From Streptomyces sp. SM10 (GTDB taxonomy: Bacteria; Actinomycetota; Actinomycetes; Streptomycetales; Streptomycetaceae), in assembly GCF_002910915.1 (NCBI RefSeq), contig NZ_NEUF01000101.1, positions 1-64,000 of the forward strand: a stretch of 64,000 nucleotides of DNA, read 5' to 3'. Shown here one piece after another: positions 42,502 through 51,544 of this stretch. Each line of letters opens with the position of its first letter. The first letter of the stretch is position 1. The notes under the pieces are model-generated. The model was not told the origin of the DNA and did no database searches. It was given only the letters and a program-made list of their open reading frames with translations. Position numbers and translations under genes: made by a program.

Positions 42502-45246
42502 TTACCTTCCCCCACCTCTGAGGCGACTCTCCCAATAAGCAAGGCCCCTTCGGCATACTTCGGTTGAGGGATGGTCTACACCGAGGTTTCGCTCGAAGTC
42601 GATCAAAAGGATCCTGAAGCTAACCGCGGCCCCTGCTGCATCGCCTGATGCTCCCTGGCGGTCAGCATTATTGTGGCGTGCTGTGAGAGTTGTGGGGTGC
42701 GTAGAACCCAAAAAATCCGCCATGTCGAGCAGTAATCTACTCGATTCCCTATCGGTGCCAAGGATCTCGCCGCTGCGTGCGCGCCACGTTATCTGGTTGT
42801 CCCGGGCCGTGAGGGTTACGATATTTCCTGGTCCTAGAACTTTCTCAAGGTCCGGTATGAGCGAGGAGAATTCGCGAACTGCACCAGCAGGATCCCCGGC
42901 CTCGCCAATCCAAGAAGCTAGGTCGTTTCGCGTTGTAAGGGTGGATGGATGACTGGGGCCAAGAATTCGTTCCCGGTCGCTTAGTAGGCGTCTGAGGTCC
43001 CGTACGGCACCCGCAGGGTTACCCGCCTTGGCTCGCCACCTGGCAAGGTCGCCTCGGAGGGTGAGGGTGCGTGGATGGTCGGCCCCCAGGACGTCAGTAA
43101 GGGAGATTCTCAAGGTCGCAAGGCTCTTGGCTGCGAGGACGGGCTGGCCTGCCTGGCCCTTCCAGCAAGCGAGGTCATGTTCGGTGAACAGCGTGTCCGG
43201 GTCGGTCGGGCCGAGGGCATGTTCTTGGTCGACGGCCAGTGACTGAAGGTTGTCGATTGCGGCAGCAATGTCGCCAGCCCTACCCGTCCAACGGGCGAGT
43301 TCGTGACGGGTGAAAAGCGTCTCGCGGTGGTATTCGCCCCAGGTGAGCATTTGGTCTGGCAAAAGACTCCGAAGTTCCTTGACTGCACCCAAATAATCGC
43401 CTGACCGTCCTCGGAATATCCCGAGGTTAAATCGGCTAGTGAGGGTGTGCGGGTGATTAGCGCCCAGGAGATGACTCTGGGAGATTCGGATCGATTCGAG
43501 CTCGGTGACCGCTTCGGTGTGGGCGCCCGATTCGCCAAACCAGGCTGCGAGGTTCCCACGTGCTGCTAGAGCGAGCGGATGCAGGTGCCCGTTGATACGC
43601 TCTGATGTGGCCGCGACGTCGCGAAAATGCGATATAGCTAGATCTACTTGCCCGGCCTCTCCAAGGCTCCTTCCCAATCGGAAAAGAATTACGTGTGGGT
43701 AGGGATTGAATAGCTTATCGCCAGCTACCTGTAGGAGAGTCTCGGCATTGGCTCGAAGCGCCTGATCCATTCTGGTATTGCGATCAATATCCGGCCAACT
43801 CGCCGCCAGGGAATCGGAAGCGGCGCTTGCTAGCTTGGTTCGTGCTTCAGGGGGGAGGGCCTCACGGGTTGCGCGTTGAATTAGTTGGTGCGTATGTACA
43901 GTTTGGCACGCATCCGAACGATTATGGTCAACCAAATTCAGACGATGCAATGATCGCACTGCACCAAGGGCATCAGTGGCGGACACCTCAGTGAGGGGCG
44001 GCCGGCTTCCACTTATGATCGCCCTGCTGTCGGCCAAGTAGGTCAGTGCAGGCTTGCTGGTTAAAACTGAGATAGGAATGCCGCTTCCGTCGAGCGTCGA
44101 GGCCAATTGCAGCATCGGACGTGCTAGGCCAGCGGGGCGGAGGAGGTCGGCACGCTCAATCGAGAGTGACCAGGCGGCAGCGGCGGTCGTGTCTTGATCG
44201 TCGGGGAGGGCACTCGGGTCAGGAAGTACGTCCCGGAGTTCTGTTGCCCGCTCCTTCAAGATGCTTCGGTAGTCAGAGAGGCTCATTGCCGCGTCGACGA
44301 CGTAGGCCGCAGCCTGGGAGAGCGCGAGCGGCAGGTGCCCGAGGTCGGTCGTCAGTTCTGCCAACTGATCAGGGTGTTCGATGCGGTCGTGTATCGCCAA
44401 GAACTCGGTCAGGTAGGAGAGCGCCTCGCCGCATGTGAATAGGCCGACGTCCGCGAACTGTCGACCCTGCCCGGCCAAGGCCGCATCCCGGCGTTGCGTT
44501 GTCACCACTGTGGTGCCATGAGGGTTGGAAGGCGGCCAGAGGCCACGCATATCGCTGGGGTCAGCAAGACCGTCCAGGATGATTAGCCAACGGCAGAGTT
44601 GAGCGCCTCTTTTCGGCTCCAACCAAGAAAGAAAGGCTCTAGCAGCGTGCTCCAGATCAGTGGGGGAGATTCCCAAAATCTCTGCTGCCGCCTGGGCATA
44701 CGCGGAGATCACCGCCGCGCGGTTACCGGCGGTGATCCACACCAAAACGTCGATGCGACTGGACTCCCAGGCGCTGCGTGCGAGGCTGGCCGCGAGTTGT
44801 GTCTTGCCAACGCCCCCGGTGCCCGTGAGGATCACCGAGCTGCCAGGCGGTATTGCACGGAGGGCATCTGCCGAAGGCCGTTCTTGAAAGGCGGTTGCCG
44901 TGGGCGGAAGTACGCCCACCTGGTGCGGCCAGGGGGCCGGCGCGCGCGGGACGTGTGGCTGGATCACCGTCAACTTGGCGATGTAGCCGCTGTTGGCCAC
45001 CCCGCCGGAGGAAGCGGTGGCTGCTCCAGTGTGCGTAACGACTGCTAGTTCTGCTGCCCCATCGCTGGGGACGTCAGGAGACGGCCCGCGATAACCGGTG
45101 TTGGCTGATCCGTTGTCGCTAGCTTCGGCATCCCCTGTATCCGCTACGACGACCGCGTCAGTTGGTTCTACCGCACCGACGCTGGGACGATCGCCATCGT
45201 CGAAGAGCGGGGAGCCACCCTTGGTCCACGTCATTGCGGCTGCCAT
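42502..45246 (-). CDS. NLR-like NB-ARC/TPR STAND protein with N-terminal repeat motifs
   Basis: A 914-aa protein. Residues 37-52 and 73-88 are two copies of a motif T-G-x-A-x-A-x-x-x-G-x-A-x-[TS]-G-Y, each preceded by a short V-V stretch. Residues ~115-400 are an NB-ARC NTPase: Walker A G-T-G-G-V-G-K-T, Walker B L-I-I-L-D-G-L, then T-T-Q-R-R and G-H-L-P-L-A-L. Residues ~555-905 are nine ~42-residue TPR units (H-P-x-T-L-T-x-R-x-x-L-A-x-W). STAND proteins of this build sense a ligand through the TPRs, oligomerise and trigger an effector. The gene follows the membrane protein at 45266 by 19 bp. Codon use is less GC-rich than the host. Start 45246 or the ATG at 45234; neither has an ideal RBS. 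Confidence 0.88.
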   Translation of the reverse strand: MAAAMTWTKGGSPLFDDGDRPSVGAVEPTDAVVVADTGDAEASDNGSANTGYRGPSPDVPSDGAAELAVVTHTGAATASSGGVANSGYIAKLTVIQPHVPRAPAPWPHQVGVLPPTATAFQERPSADALRAIPPGSSVILTGTGGVGKTQLAASLARSAWESSRIDVLVWITAGNRAAVISAYAQAAAEILGISPTDLEHAARAFLSWLEPKRGAQLCRWLIILDGLADPSDMRGLWPPSNPHGTTVVTTQRRDAALAGQGRQFADVGLFTCGEALSYLTEFLAIHDRIEHPDQLAELTTDLGHLPLALSQAAAYVVDAAMSLSDYRSILKERATELRDVLPDPSALPDDQDTTAAAAWSLSIERADLLRPAGLARPMLQLASTLDGSGIPISVLTSKPALTYLADSRAIISGSRPPLTEVSATDALGAVRSLHRLNLVDHNRSDACQTVHTHQLIQRATREALPPEARTKLASAASDSLAASWPDIDRNTRMDQALRANAETLLQVAGDKLFNPYPHVILFRLGRSLGEAGQVDLAISHFRDVAATSERINGHLHPLALAARGNLAAWFGESGAHTEAVTELESIRISQSHLLGANHPHTLTSRFNLGIFRGRSGDYLGAVKELRSLLPDQMLTWGEYHRETLFTRHELARWTGRAGDIAAAIDNLQSLAVDQEHALGPTDPDTLFTEHDLACWKGQAGQPVLAAKSLATLRISLTDVLGADHPRTLTLRGDLARWRAKAGNPAGAVRDLRRLLSDRERILGPSHPSTLTTRNDLASWIGEAGDPAGAVREFSSLIPDLEKVLGPGNIVTLTARDNQITWRARSGEILGTDRESSRLLLDMADFLGSTHPTTLTARHNNADRQGASGDAAGAAVSFRILLIDFERNLGVDHPSTEVCRRGLAYWESRLRGGGR

Positions 45247-45265
45247 CCTTTAGACCTGTGATCGC

Positions 45266-45640
45266 TTAGCTGTAGTCGATACCAGTACTAGCGCTGCTCC
45301 CCTTACCGTCTGCGGTTGCGTCTCCGGTGCGTACGGCTCGGGCTGTCCCATCCCCTACGGCCCGAGGGCGTCGCACGCCGGTGCGCGCCGAACCGCCGCT
45401 GGTGGCTTTTGCTTCCCCCGTGTCGATGGCCGTGTCCGACAGTGGTGTAGCCGTCACAGGGTCTGGTCTGCTCCGCCCCTGACGCCAGGTCCAGAATGCC
45501 GCAGCGATTCCCGTCCCGGCTTGCACAGTGGCACCGATGAACTGGCCCGCACCAGGGCCGTCCAACAGCCAGACCACCGGAGTGGATGCGATACCAAGTG
45601 CGGCGATCACTCCAACGGTGATCCTGCCCGTGCGAGACAT
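45266..45640 (-). CDS. Small two-segment membrane protein with the same repeat motifs, putative effector
   Basis: A 124-aa protein. Residues 7-26 and ~31-51 are two hydrophobic segments joined by a Gly/Pro turn, followed by a basic W-R-Q-G-R-S-R. The C-terminal tail carries two copies of the motif also found at the N terminus of the adjacent NLR-like protein: residues 74-89 (T-G-E-A-K-A-T-S-G-G-S-A-R-T-G-V) and 105-121 (T-G-D-A-T-A-D-G-K-G-S-S-A-S-T-G-I, one residue longer). I infer a membrane-targeting effector engaged through motif-motif contact. ATG 45640 with GAGGGG 6 nt upstream is clearly better than the earlier frame opening at 45670. No named family recognised. Confidence 0.8.
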   Translation of the reverse strand: MSRTGRITVGVIAALGIASTPVVWLLDGPGAGQFIGATVQAGTGIAAAFWTWRQGRSRPDPVTATPLSDTAIDTGEAKATSGGSARTGVRRPRAVGDGTARAVRTGDATADGKGSSASTGIDYS

Positions 45641-45735
45641 ATATTCCCCTCGAAAGTGACCCCAGTTCACGTCAGACCAGCCTAGATGGCTTCCTGTTCG
45701 GCGATGAGCGTTTCCGTAGATGCGGCTGCGCTGTT

Positions 45736-46857
45736 CTAGGGGGCGGGAGCAGAGTCAGGCAGCTCGGGCGGCTCCCGGACGGCCTCTGTGAGGGTGACCT
45801 CCATCTTGACGACGTCTCGGTTGTCGTGAATCCGTGCCGCGAGGCCGTTTATGGACTCGCTGTCGAAATAGTATGGCGGCGGCCAATCCAGGACCTTGCC
45901 CGATGGGGGCCACAGCTCCGCCACCGAGCCGTGGAAGTCCGGGAGTGGAGCGAGATTTCCTTCTACGAACGGAATGAACACCTGAAAGGCGACCCGAAGC
46001 ACGGAGAAGGTGGCACACCAGCCATTGAGCTGATCGATTTCCCCCTTCGTCGGCTGGGGTGCATAGATGGGACGAATGACGAGGGCCAACGGGTTGCTGT
46101 CGTGGTACGCCGCGATCCATACGTGCATGCCGGGGTGCGGATGGCGGAAGATCTCCAGGCTCTGACTGAACCCGCGAGGGATGACAGCTTCGCCAGCGGA
46201 GTCGAAGAGCACCGCTTTCATGGCCGCCCATAGAGCGAGTCTCAGCTGCTCTTCCTCGCTTACGAGGCGGGTGCTGAAGAACATGGGGAGCATGATCGAA
46301 GAGGCGTCGTTATCGAGGACCGACATCCAGTTGTTGTTGCAGCGCTGGCACGCGGGAGCGGTCGGCCATTCGATCTTCCGCTGCCGTGGATCCGGCGAGC
46401 CATTCTTTACGCCTAGCCGGCGCAGCTCCCGAATCAGCCACTTCGGGTAGATGTGCTCCTTTGTTGGCTTCTGCTCCAAGTTCGGGCAGAAGGGACACAG
46501 GCCGCGTTGCGTGGGTAGCGAATATGTCTCTTCCGAGCCACGGGGAGGCACGTCGACAAACGCCTCTTGAAGGGGTTGATCGAGAACCGCACGTCCTTGC
46601 CGAAGGAGTTTGACGGCCGAGTCTAGACAAGTCCGGTGTGCAGCTCCCAGCATGTACAGCGGCTCACCAGTAGGGGGCGGAAGTGGGTCGGCGAATCCCC
46701 GTCCCGCGTCTATGCGGGACGCTGCGAGCCAACTTCCGGATTGCGCCCCGTACAGCTCCACCCATGCATCAACATTGCGCTTCACAGGGTCACCGCAGCC
46801 TGCAAGGCACCGGAGCCGACGCCACTCCCAGGTCCACGGGTCATATGACCTTGTCAT
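45736..46857 (-). CDS. HNH-type nuclease-like protein
   Basis: A 373-aa protein. The centre has an HNH/treble-clef site: Cys121-P-F-Cys124, then E-H-I-Y-P-K-W (Glu134, His135), then Cys170-Q-R-Cys173-N-N-N-W. The two CxxC pairs bind a structural zinc and His135/Asn the catalytic metal. The ~110 N-terminal and ~190 C-terminal residues match nothing I know. It lies 95 bp upstream of the membrane protein/NLR pair on the same strand. In such surroundings HNH proteins are often DNA-cutting defence effectors. ATG 46857 with AGGA 8 nt upstream. Confidence 0.8.
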   Translation of the reverse strand: MTRSYDPWTWEWRRLRCLAGCGDPVKRNVDAWVELYGAQSGSWLAASRIDAGRGFADPLPPPTGEPLYMLGAAHRTCLDSAVKLLRQGRAVLDQPLQEAFVDVPPRGSEETYSLPTQRGLCPFCPNLEQKPTKEHIYPKWLIRELRRLGVKNGSPDPRQRKIEWPTAPACQRCNNNWMSVLDNDASSIMLPMFFSTRLVSEEEQLRLALWAAMKAVLFDSAGEAVIPRGFSQSLEIFRHPHPGMHVWIAAYHDSNPLALVIRPIYAPQPTKGEIDQLNGWCATFSVLRVAFQVFIPFVEGNLAPLPDFHGSVAELWPPSGKVLDWPPPYYFDSESINGLAARIHDNRDVVKMEVTLTEAVREPPELPDSAPAP

Positions 46858-47005
46858 GGGTACATCCTGACCACGCGGTGACGGTGCGACAACCCTCCGG
46901 GAGCGGGTGGTGCCGCCGACGGAAGTTGGTGAGGTACGGGCATCAGATGTCTCCCGGTCCGGGGACGCGCGGCGGAGCATCTGCCTGGAAATCACTTGGA
47001 CGCAT

Positions 47006-47536
47006 CTACTGCCAGCCATCGAGGGAGACCTCCGGGCCTCCCGTGAGGTATCGGTGAAGGGCGCTAGAAGTGGTGTCGACGAAATTGTCGGGCACTGCGT
47101 CTGCGTCGACCCAGCGGACCTGGGAGTGCTTGCTGGGTTCGCGGTTTTCGGGTTCGCCGGTCCATTCGTGGGTGGCGAAGACGACCGTGAGGAAGCCATT
47201 GGGGGACTCAACGCCCCAGGCTCCGTGGATGATGTGGGCGACCTTGAGGGCCTCCGGCTTCACCGTGAGGCCGGTCTCCTCGTACAGCTCGCGGACCGCA
47301 GTCTCGGTGATCGGCTCCCCCGGCTCGCTCTTGCCGACCGGCAAGTCCCACAGGCCCTGGGCGAACTTGGCGTTCTCGCTGCGCTGCAGGAGCACGACAC
47401 GGTTGGCCGCCTTGTCGTGGACGATGACGGCCGCGACCAGCAGCGTCATCGAGTCGAGCGCCGGCTTGAGGGCTTGGGGGCGGTTGTCGGTCTGCTGAGC
47501 CACGAGGTTCCCTTCGTCGGGCAGGTTGTTGGGCAT
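47006..47536 (-). CDS. Nudix hydrolase
   Basis: A 176-aa Nudix protein with the complete box G-K-S-E-P-G-E-P-I-T-E-T-A-V-R-E-L-Y-E-E followed by T-G-L-T. It hydrolyses a nucleoside-diphosphate-linked compound with Mg2+; substrate unknown. It starts 2 nt after the XRE-TPR gene stop (TAACATG), so the two are translationally coupled. Nudix genes paired with this regulator type recur in Streptomyces. Confidence 0.9.
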   Translation of the reverse strand: MPNNLPDEGNLVAQQTDNRPQALKPALDSMTLLVAAVIVHDKAANRVVLLQRSENAKFAQGLWDLPVGKSEPGEPITETAVRELYEETGLTVKPEALKVAHIIHGAWGVESPNGFLTVVFATHEWTGEPENREPSKHSQVRWVDADAVPDNFVDTTSSALHRYLTGGPEVSLDGWQ

Positions 47537-47537
47537 G

Positions 47538-48893
47538 TTAGGCGAGGGCCTCGCGGGCTCGGCGGGCGAGATCTGCGGCTCCGGGGACGCGGCGGCGCTG
47601 GTAGATCGCGAGCGTGGAGCGGATCGAGGTGATGGCCTTGCGGGTGCGGTCGGAGGTCATGCCCTCCATGAGGACCAGGGCCTGGGTCCAGGCCGCGACG
47701 GCTTCGTCGGCTCGGGCCTGGGCGGCGAGGCTGTCGCCGAGGTCGGCGTGGGTGAGGGCGTGGACGCGCTTGTACTTCTCCGGGTCCCAGCGGGTGAGGG
47801 CGTCGCGGTGCTGCTGTTCCGTGCCGATGTGGTCGGCGAGGTCGGTCAGGGTGCGGGCGGTGTGGCTGGACACGGTGCCGGCTGCTGGGCCGCTGACGCG
47901 GGAGAAGCTGGGCTGGGGCCCGTCTTCGCGCAGGAGTGCGTCTTCGGCGGCGAGGAGAGCACGAGCGGCCAATGGGTTCTCGCCGACGGCTGCGTAGGCG
48001 CGGGCGTGCGTGATGTGGAGGAGCGCTTCCGTCTGGCCGTCTACGTGGCCGAGGCCGCGGGTGAGGGCTCCTTTGACGAGGTCCACGCAGTGGTGGGGTT
48101 GCTTGAGGCTGAGGGATTGATGGGCGAGGGCGCGCATCATCCAGGCGGCATGGCCGTGGGGGTCGGCTTCGCAGGCGAGTTGGTAGCCGACCTGGTAGTA
48201 GCGCTGGGCAGCGCCTTCGTGTCCGAGGTCGTGGTGCTTCCACCCTGCGAGGTAGGCGAGTTCGGCGACGGCGCCGAAGGCTGCCTGGCGTAAGGCTTCT
48301 GTGGGGAAGCGGCCGCGCAGTATTGGGGCTGCCGTGTCGGCGAGGTACGCGGTGACTGTGGTCAGGCCGTGCCCGCCGCCGAGCCGTTCGTCGGCGGCGC
48401 TGAAGGCTGCCGTGATCTGTCGTACGACGTCGATGTCGTCGCTGCCGATGAGGGAGCGTGCGGTGCGGGCGCGGAGCATGCGCGAGGTGGCTTCGTGGTC
48501 GTGCTGTAGCGGCATGGCCACGCCGGCCGTGGTGAAGGCGGCGATGGCGAGGAAGCGGCGGCGCTCGACGTCCGCGCGGCCGAGGTCGGTGACCGCGGTG
48601 ACGGGGTCGGTGTCCGGTGGCGACTCCGTGTCGGGTGAGTGGAGGCCGAGCTCGGTTCGGGTGACGACGCGGCCCAGCCGCCGTGAGAGGGCTTCGGCGA
48701 GGTACTGGCCTGCCTGGCCGGATGGCGTGCGGGCACCGCCCACCCAGTGGGAGATGGCCGACTTGTTCGTCTGGAGCAGTTCGCCGTTCTCGGCGGCGAT
48801 GCGGCGTACGTCCTTGGCGAGTGCCTCGTACGTGCATCCGGTGGCGTTGATCGTGTCGCGCAGGCGGGAGTTGGCGCTGGTCGGTGCCGGCAC
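47538..48893 (-). CDS. XRE-type HTH regulator with TPR domain
   Basis: A 451-aa regulator-like protein. Residues ~8-80 form a degenerate XRE helix-turn-helix (Y-E-A-L-A-K-D-V-R-R, L-Q-T-N-K-S-A-I-S-H-W-V-G-G). Residues ~110-451 are alpha-helical with TPR-like repeats. Similar streptomycete proteins bind small signals or peptides through the TPR part. GTG 48893 with GGAGG 6 nt upstream. Divergent from the unknown gene at 49096; the AT-richer gap 48894-49095 is the shared promoter region. Confidence 0.82.
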   Translation of the reverse strand: MPAPTSANSRLRDTINATGCTYEALAKDVRRIAAENGELLQTNKSAISHWVGGARTPSGQAGQYLAEALSRRLGRVVTRTELGLHSPDTESPPDTDPVTAVTDLGRADVERRRFLAIAAFTTAGVAMPLQHDHEATSRMLRARTARSLIGSDDIDVVRQITAAFSAADERLGGGHGLTTVTAYLADTAAPILRGRFPTEALRQAAFGAVAELAYLAGWKHHDLGHEGAAQRYYQVGYQLACEADPHGHAAWMMRALAHQSLSLKQPHHCVDLVKGALTRGLGHVDGQTEALLHITHARAYAAVGENPLAARALLAAEDALLREDGPQPSFSRVSGPAAGTVSSHTARTLTDLADHIGTEQQHRDALTRWDPEKYKRVHALTHADLGDSLAAQARADEAVAAWTQALVLMEGMTSDRTRKAITSIRSTLAIYQRRRVPGAADLARRAREALA

Positions 48894-49095
48894 GATCGCC
48901 TCCGCTCCGATTCCGTAAACCGTGTATACCGCTTGGCCTCGGTCACACCGTACCCACTCTGCGTAGCGGGCGGTTCACTTATCGAGAGCCGCCCCACTCA
49001 CGGCATCGCGGGCCGGGCGGCCCCCAAGTTCCGTACGCCCCAACGGGCTCGGGCATTCCTGTGCCCCGGTCCGGACGATCAGAGACGGAGACACG

Positions 49096-49845
49096 GTGAC
49101 CACCATCGACACCGCGACCATCACGGTCGAGCTGCCCGACGCCTTCGACCCGCGCTGGAACCGCCTGCCCGGCATCCAGGTCGACGGCCGACGCATCACC
49201 ATCGACCCGGCCGAGTACTTCTTCCGCTTCGAGTCCAACACCTGGCTCGTCGCCGACTGGGAGCTGGTGAAGGCGCAGCTCCTGGACGTGAACGAGACGA
49301 CCGAGAGCGCGGTCGAGCAGCTCGCGCTCGACTTCATCAAGCAGCACAGCGAATCCACCTCCGACGCCGCCCGTGTGCTGACGACGGCGTACGGGGTGTA
49401 CGCGTACCTCTTCCGCGAGGAGCACCTGGCCGGCCTCGGCCTCCCGCAGATCACCGCCGACCACCTGCGCATGCTTCGCGAGGCCGCCACGCTGATGGCG
49501 CTCAACAAGGTCGAACTGGACGGGCACATCTCCAACGTCGGCCCGTGCTGGTTCTTCCCCGCCGCCATGTCCGTCGTCTTCGACCTGGACGACGAGACGG
49601 GCGGGATGCTGGACGAGGTCTACCACGGCGGCTGGTTCAACGAGCACCGCCGGATTGAGTCCATCAAGGCCCACGCCGCGCTCGGCGGTCGGCTCGTGCA
49701 CGGCTGCCAGTCCGTGCCGGACCAGTCCGGCGGCGTCGTCGCGCCCTACGGTGCCTCGATGGCCAACTTTCGTGACGACCTGGCCGAGTTCAAGGCGGGC
49801 TGGATCGAGCAGGTCTACGCCCACCGTGTGACCGCAGCCGAGTAA
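49096..49845 (+). CDS. Hypothetical protein
   Basis: A 249-aa soluble, acidic protein that I do not recognise. It has a beta-rich N terminus (I-T-V-E-L-P-D-A-F-D-P-R-W-N-R-L) and a mainly helical middle (S-A-V-E-Q-L-A-L-D-F-I-K-Q). Near residues 150-160 is G-P-C-W-F-F-P-A-A-M-S, and near 175-187 Y-H-G-G-W-F-N-E-H-R-R. GTG 49096 with GGAG 7 nt upstream. It heads a + strand series with the phosphotransferase, methyltransferase and HAD genes, but a strong hairpin separates it from them. Confidence 0.7.
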   Translation: MTTIDTATITVELPDAFDPRWNRLPGIQVDGRRITIDPAEYFFRFESNTWLVADWELVKAQLLDVNETTESAVEQLALDFIKQHSESTSDAARVLTTAYGVYAYLFREEHLAGLGLPQITADHLRMLREAATLMALNKVELDGHISNVGPCWFFPAAMSVVFDLDDETGGMLDEVYHGGWFNEHRRIESIKAHAALGGRLVHGCQSVPDQSGGVVAPYGASMANFRDDLAEFKAGWIEQVYAHRVTAAE

Positions 49846-49860
49846 CCCCGCCCCCAGTAC

Positions 49861-49902
49861 GGCTCCGGGGCGGGCCAGCTCGCGCGCGCCCGCCCCGGAG
49901 CC
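49861..49902 (+). terminator. Hairpin between the hypothetical and phosphotransferase genes
   Basis: Perfect 15-bp stem GGCTCCGGGGCGGGC (49861-49875) with 49888-49902 and a 12-nt loop, 15 bp past the stop codon. Confidence 0.8.
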
Positions 49903-49924
49903 CACCAGCCCCTGGAGACCCCCC

Positions 49925-50836
49925 ATGGACCAGAGCCCGTCCGCCACCCTGCTGGACGACCTGTGCACCCTCGTCGGCAAGCCCCTCCCCCACCGTGCCG
50001 AGATTCGCGTCTGGGGCATGTCCGGCGTCGAACGCGTTACCTTCCCCGACGGCACGACAGCCATTTTCAAGTACGCCAAAGAGCCCTTCGACCGCGAGGC
50101 CCAGGCCCTGCGGGCGGCATACCAGCGCGGCCTCCCGGTGCCCGCCCTCCACGCCACTGCCATGCAGGACAAGTGGCTCGGGATGCTCATGGACGACCTC
50201 GGCAACCCCGTACGGGACGCCGACGACCTCGACGGTGTCGCCGCCGCCGTCATGCTCCACGCAGTCCGCCCGGCGGGCGGTCTGCCACTCCTCGACGGCG
50301 AGGGCCTCGCAGCCCTGCCCGGCCGAGCCCTCAATCACCTCCAGCGGCTGCGGAAAGCCGACCGATGGAGGGACTGCGACGACATCGAGACCACACTGGG
50401 GAAGATCTCCGCCGCGGCCGAGGCCCGTGTCCAGGGTGCGACGCTCGACCCGTTCGGCTGGGTGCACTCCGAGTTCCACCCCACGAGCGTCCACATCGGG
50501 GAGAACGGATGGCACCTCCTCGACTTCGCACGCGCCTTCACCGGCCCCGGCCTGATCGACCTCGCCTCGTACCACGGCACCACCGACGTACCGAGCCCCT
50601 TCCGCATGCGGGTGTTCCTAGAGCAGTACGTCACTGCAGGTGGTCATGAGGACGCCCTCGCCGCTCGGGGCGGCCTGGCCGCAGAAGCATGGGCCCTGGG
50701 CTGGCATCGCATGTGGGCCGTGGAGTGGTTCATGGAGCAGGCCATCCGCTGGATCGACGACCCGGCCAAGGACCCCGCCTACATCCCCGTCGTCCGCCGC
50801 CACCTGAACGACGTGGTCCAACTTCTGGAGGTCTAG
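49925..50836 (+). CDS. Aminoglycoside phosphotransferase-fold protein with altered catalytic loop
   Basis: A 303-aa APH/choline-kinase-fold protein. The nucleotide-loop lysine is probably in A-I-F-K-Y-A-K. The catalytic loop, normally H-x-D-x-x-x-x-N, here reads H-S-E-F-H-P-T-S: His181 is kept, the catalytic Asp is Glu183 and the Asn is Ser188. The metal-binding L-L-D-F (Asp200) is intact. It may be a slow kinase, a different transferase or a pseudokinase. ATG 49925. Its stop codon directly abuts the GTG of the methyltransferase gene. Confidence 0.8.
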   Translation: MDQSPSATLLDDLCTLVGKPLPHRAEIRVWGMSGVERVTFPDGTTAIFKYAKEPFDREAQALRAAYQRGLPVPALHATAMQDKWLGMLMDDLGNPVRDADDLDGVAAAVMLHAVRPAGGLPLLDGEGLAALPGRALNHLQRLRKADRWRDCDDIETTLGKISAAAEARVQGATLDPFGWVHSEFHPTSVHIGENGWHLLDFARAFTGPGLIDLASYHGTTDVPSPFRMRVFLEQYVTAGGHEDALAARGGLAAEAWALGWHRMWAVEWFMEQAIRWIDDPAKDPAYIPVVRRHLNDVVQLLEV

Positions 50837-51529
50837 GTGCTCGCCCAGATCTCCCCCTGGTACGCCCACGCAGCCCAGCGCACAGCCGCCGCCCCCGCAC
50901 ACGCCCTCACCGCGCCGGCCCGGATGGAATGGAGCACCCACGCCGGCCTCGGTCCCGGCGCCGAGATCCTGGGACGGGACCTGTCCGGCAAGCGCCTCCT
51001 GGAGCTGGGCTGCGGCCCCGGCCACAACGTGGCCCACCTCGCGAAGTACCACCAGGCCCGCGCCACCGGCGTGGACCTGATCGGCCTCCAGGTACGCCGC
51101 GCCCGCTCCCACTACGGCCACATCGACGGCGCCACCTTCACCGCCGGCCACGCACTGCACCACCTACAGGCCACCGGCCAGACCTTCGACACGATCTACT
51201 CCGTCTTCGGCGCCGTCGGCCTCGTCGCCCCCGAGCTCCTCCTCGCCGCCATTTCCCGACGCCTGAAACCTGGCGGTGTCCTGGCCTTCTCCGTCCCCCA
51301 CCCGGCACGGGCCGGAAGACATCCATCCACGGACGACCGTCCGCGCGAGGACTACGTCACCATGCCCGACCGCACCCGACTGCCCCTAGCCCGATGGGAG
51401 TTCGACGCCCGCCGCTGGGGAGCCCACCTCTCCCGGACCGGCCTGCGCGTCACCTCGGCGGTGGAGCTGCGGCACCCGCGCCGCGACCCGTGGCCCACCA
51501 CCCTCCTGATCACCGCCCGCAAACGTTGA
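50837..51529 (+). CDS. Class I SAM-dependent methyltransferase
   Basis: A 230-aa methyltransferase with motif I L-L-E-L-G-C-G-P-G-H-N-V (residues ~54-65), acidic motif II G-V-D-L-I-G, and L-K-P-G-G-V-L-A-F-S-V-P-H near residues 143-155. GTG 50837 follows the previous stop with no gap, with GGAGG inside the upstream gene, so the two are coupled. Substrate unknown. Confidence 0.87.
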   Translation: MLAQISPWYAHAAQRTAAAPAHALTAPARMEWSTHAGLGPGAEILGRDLSGKRLLELGCGPGHNVAHLAKYHQARATGVDLIGLQVRRARSHYGHIDGATFTAGHALHHLQATGQTFDTIYSVFGAVGLVAPELLLAAISRRLKPGGVLAFSVPHPARAGRHPSTDDRPREDYVTMPDRTRLPLARWEFDARRWGAHLSRTGLRVTSAVELRHPRRDPWPTTLLITARKR

Positions 51530-51544
51530 CCGATGGAGGAAACG

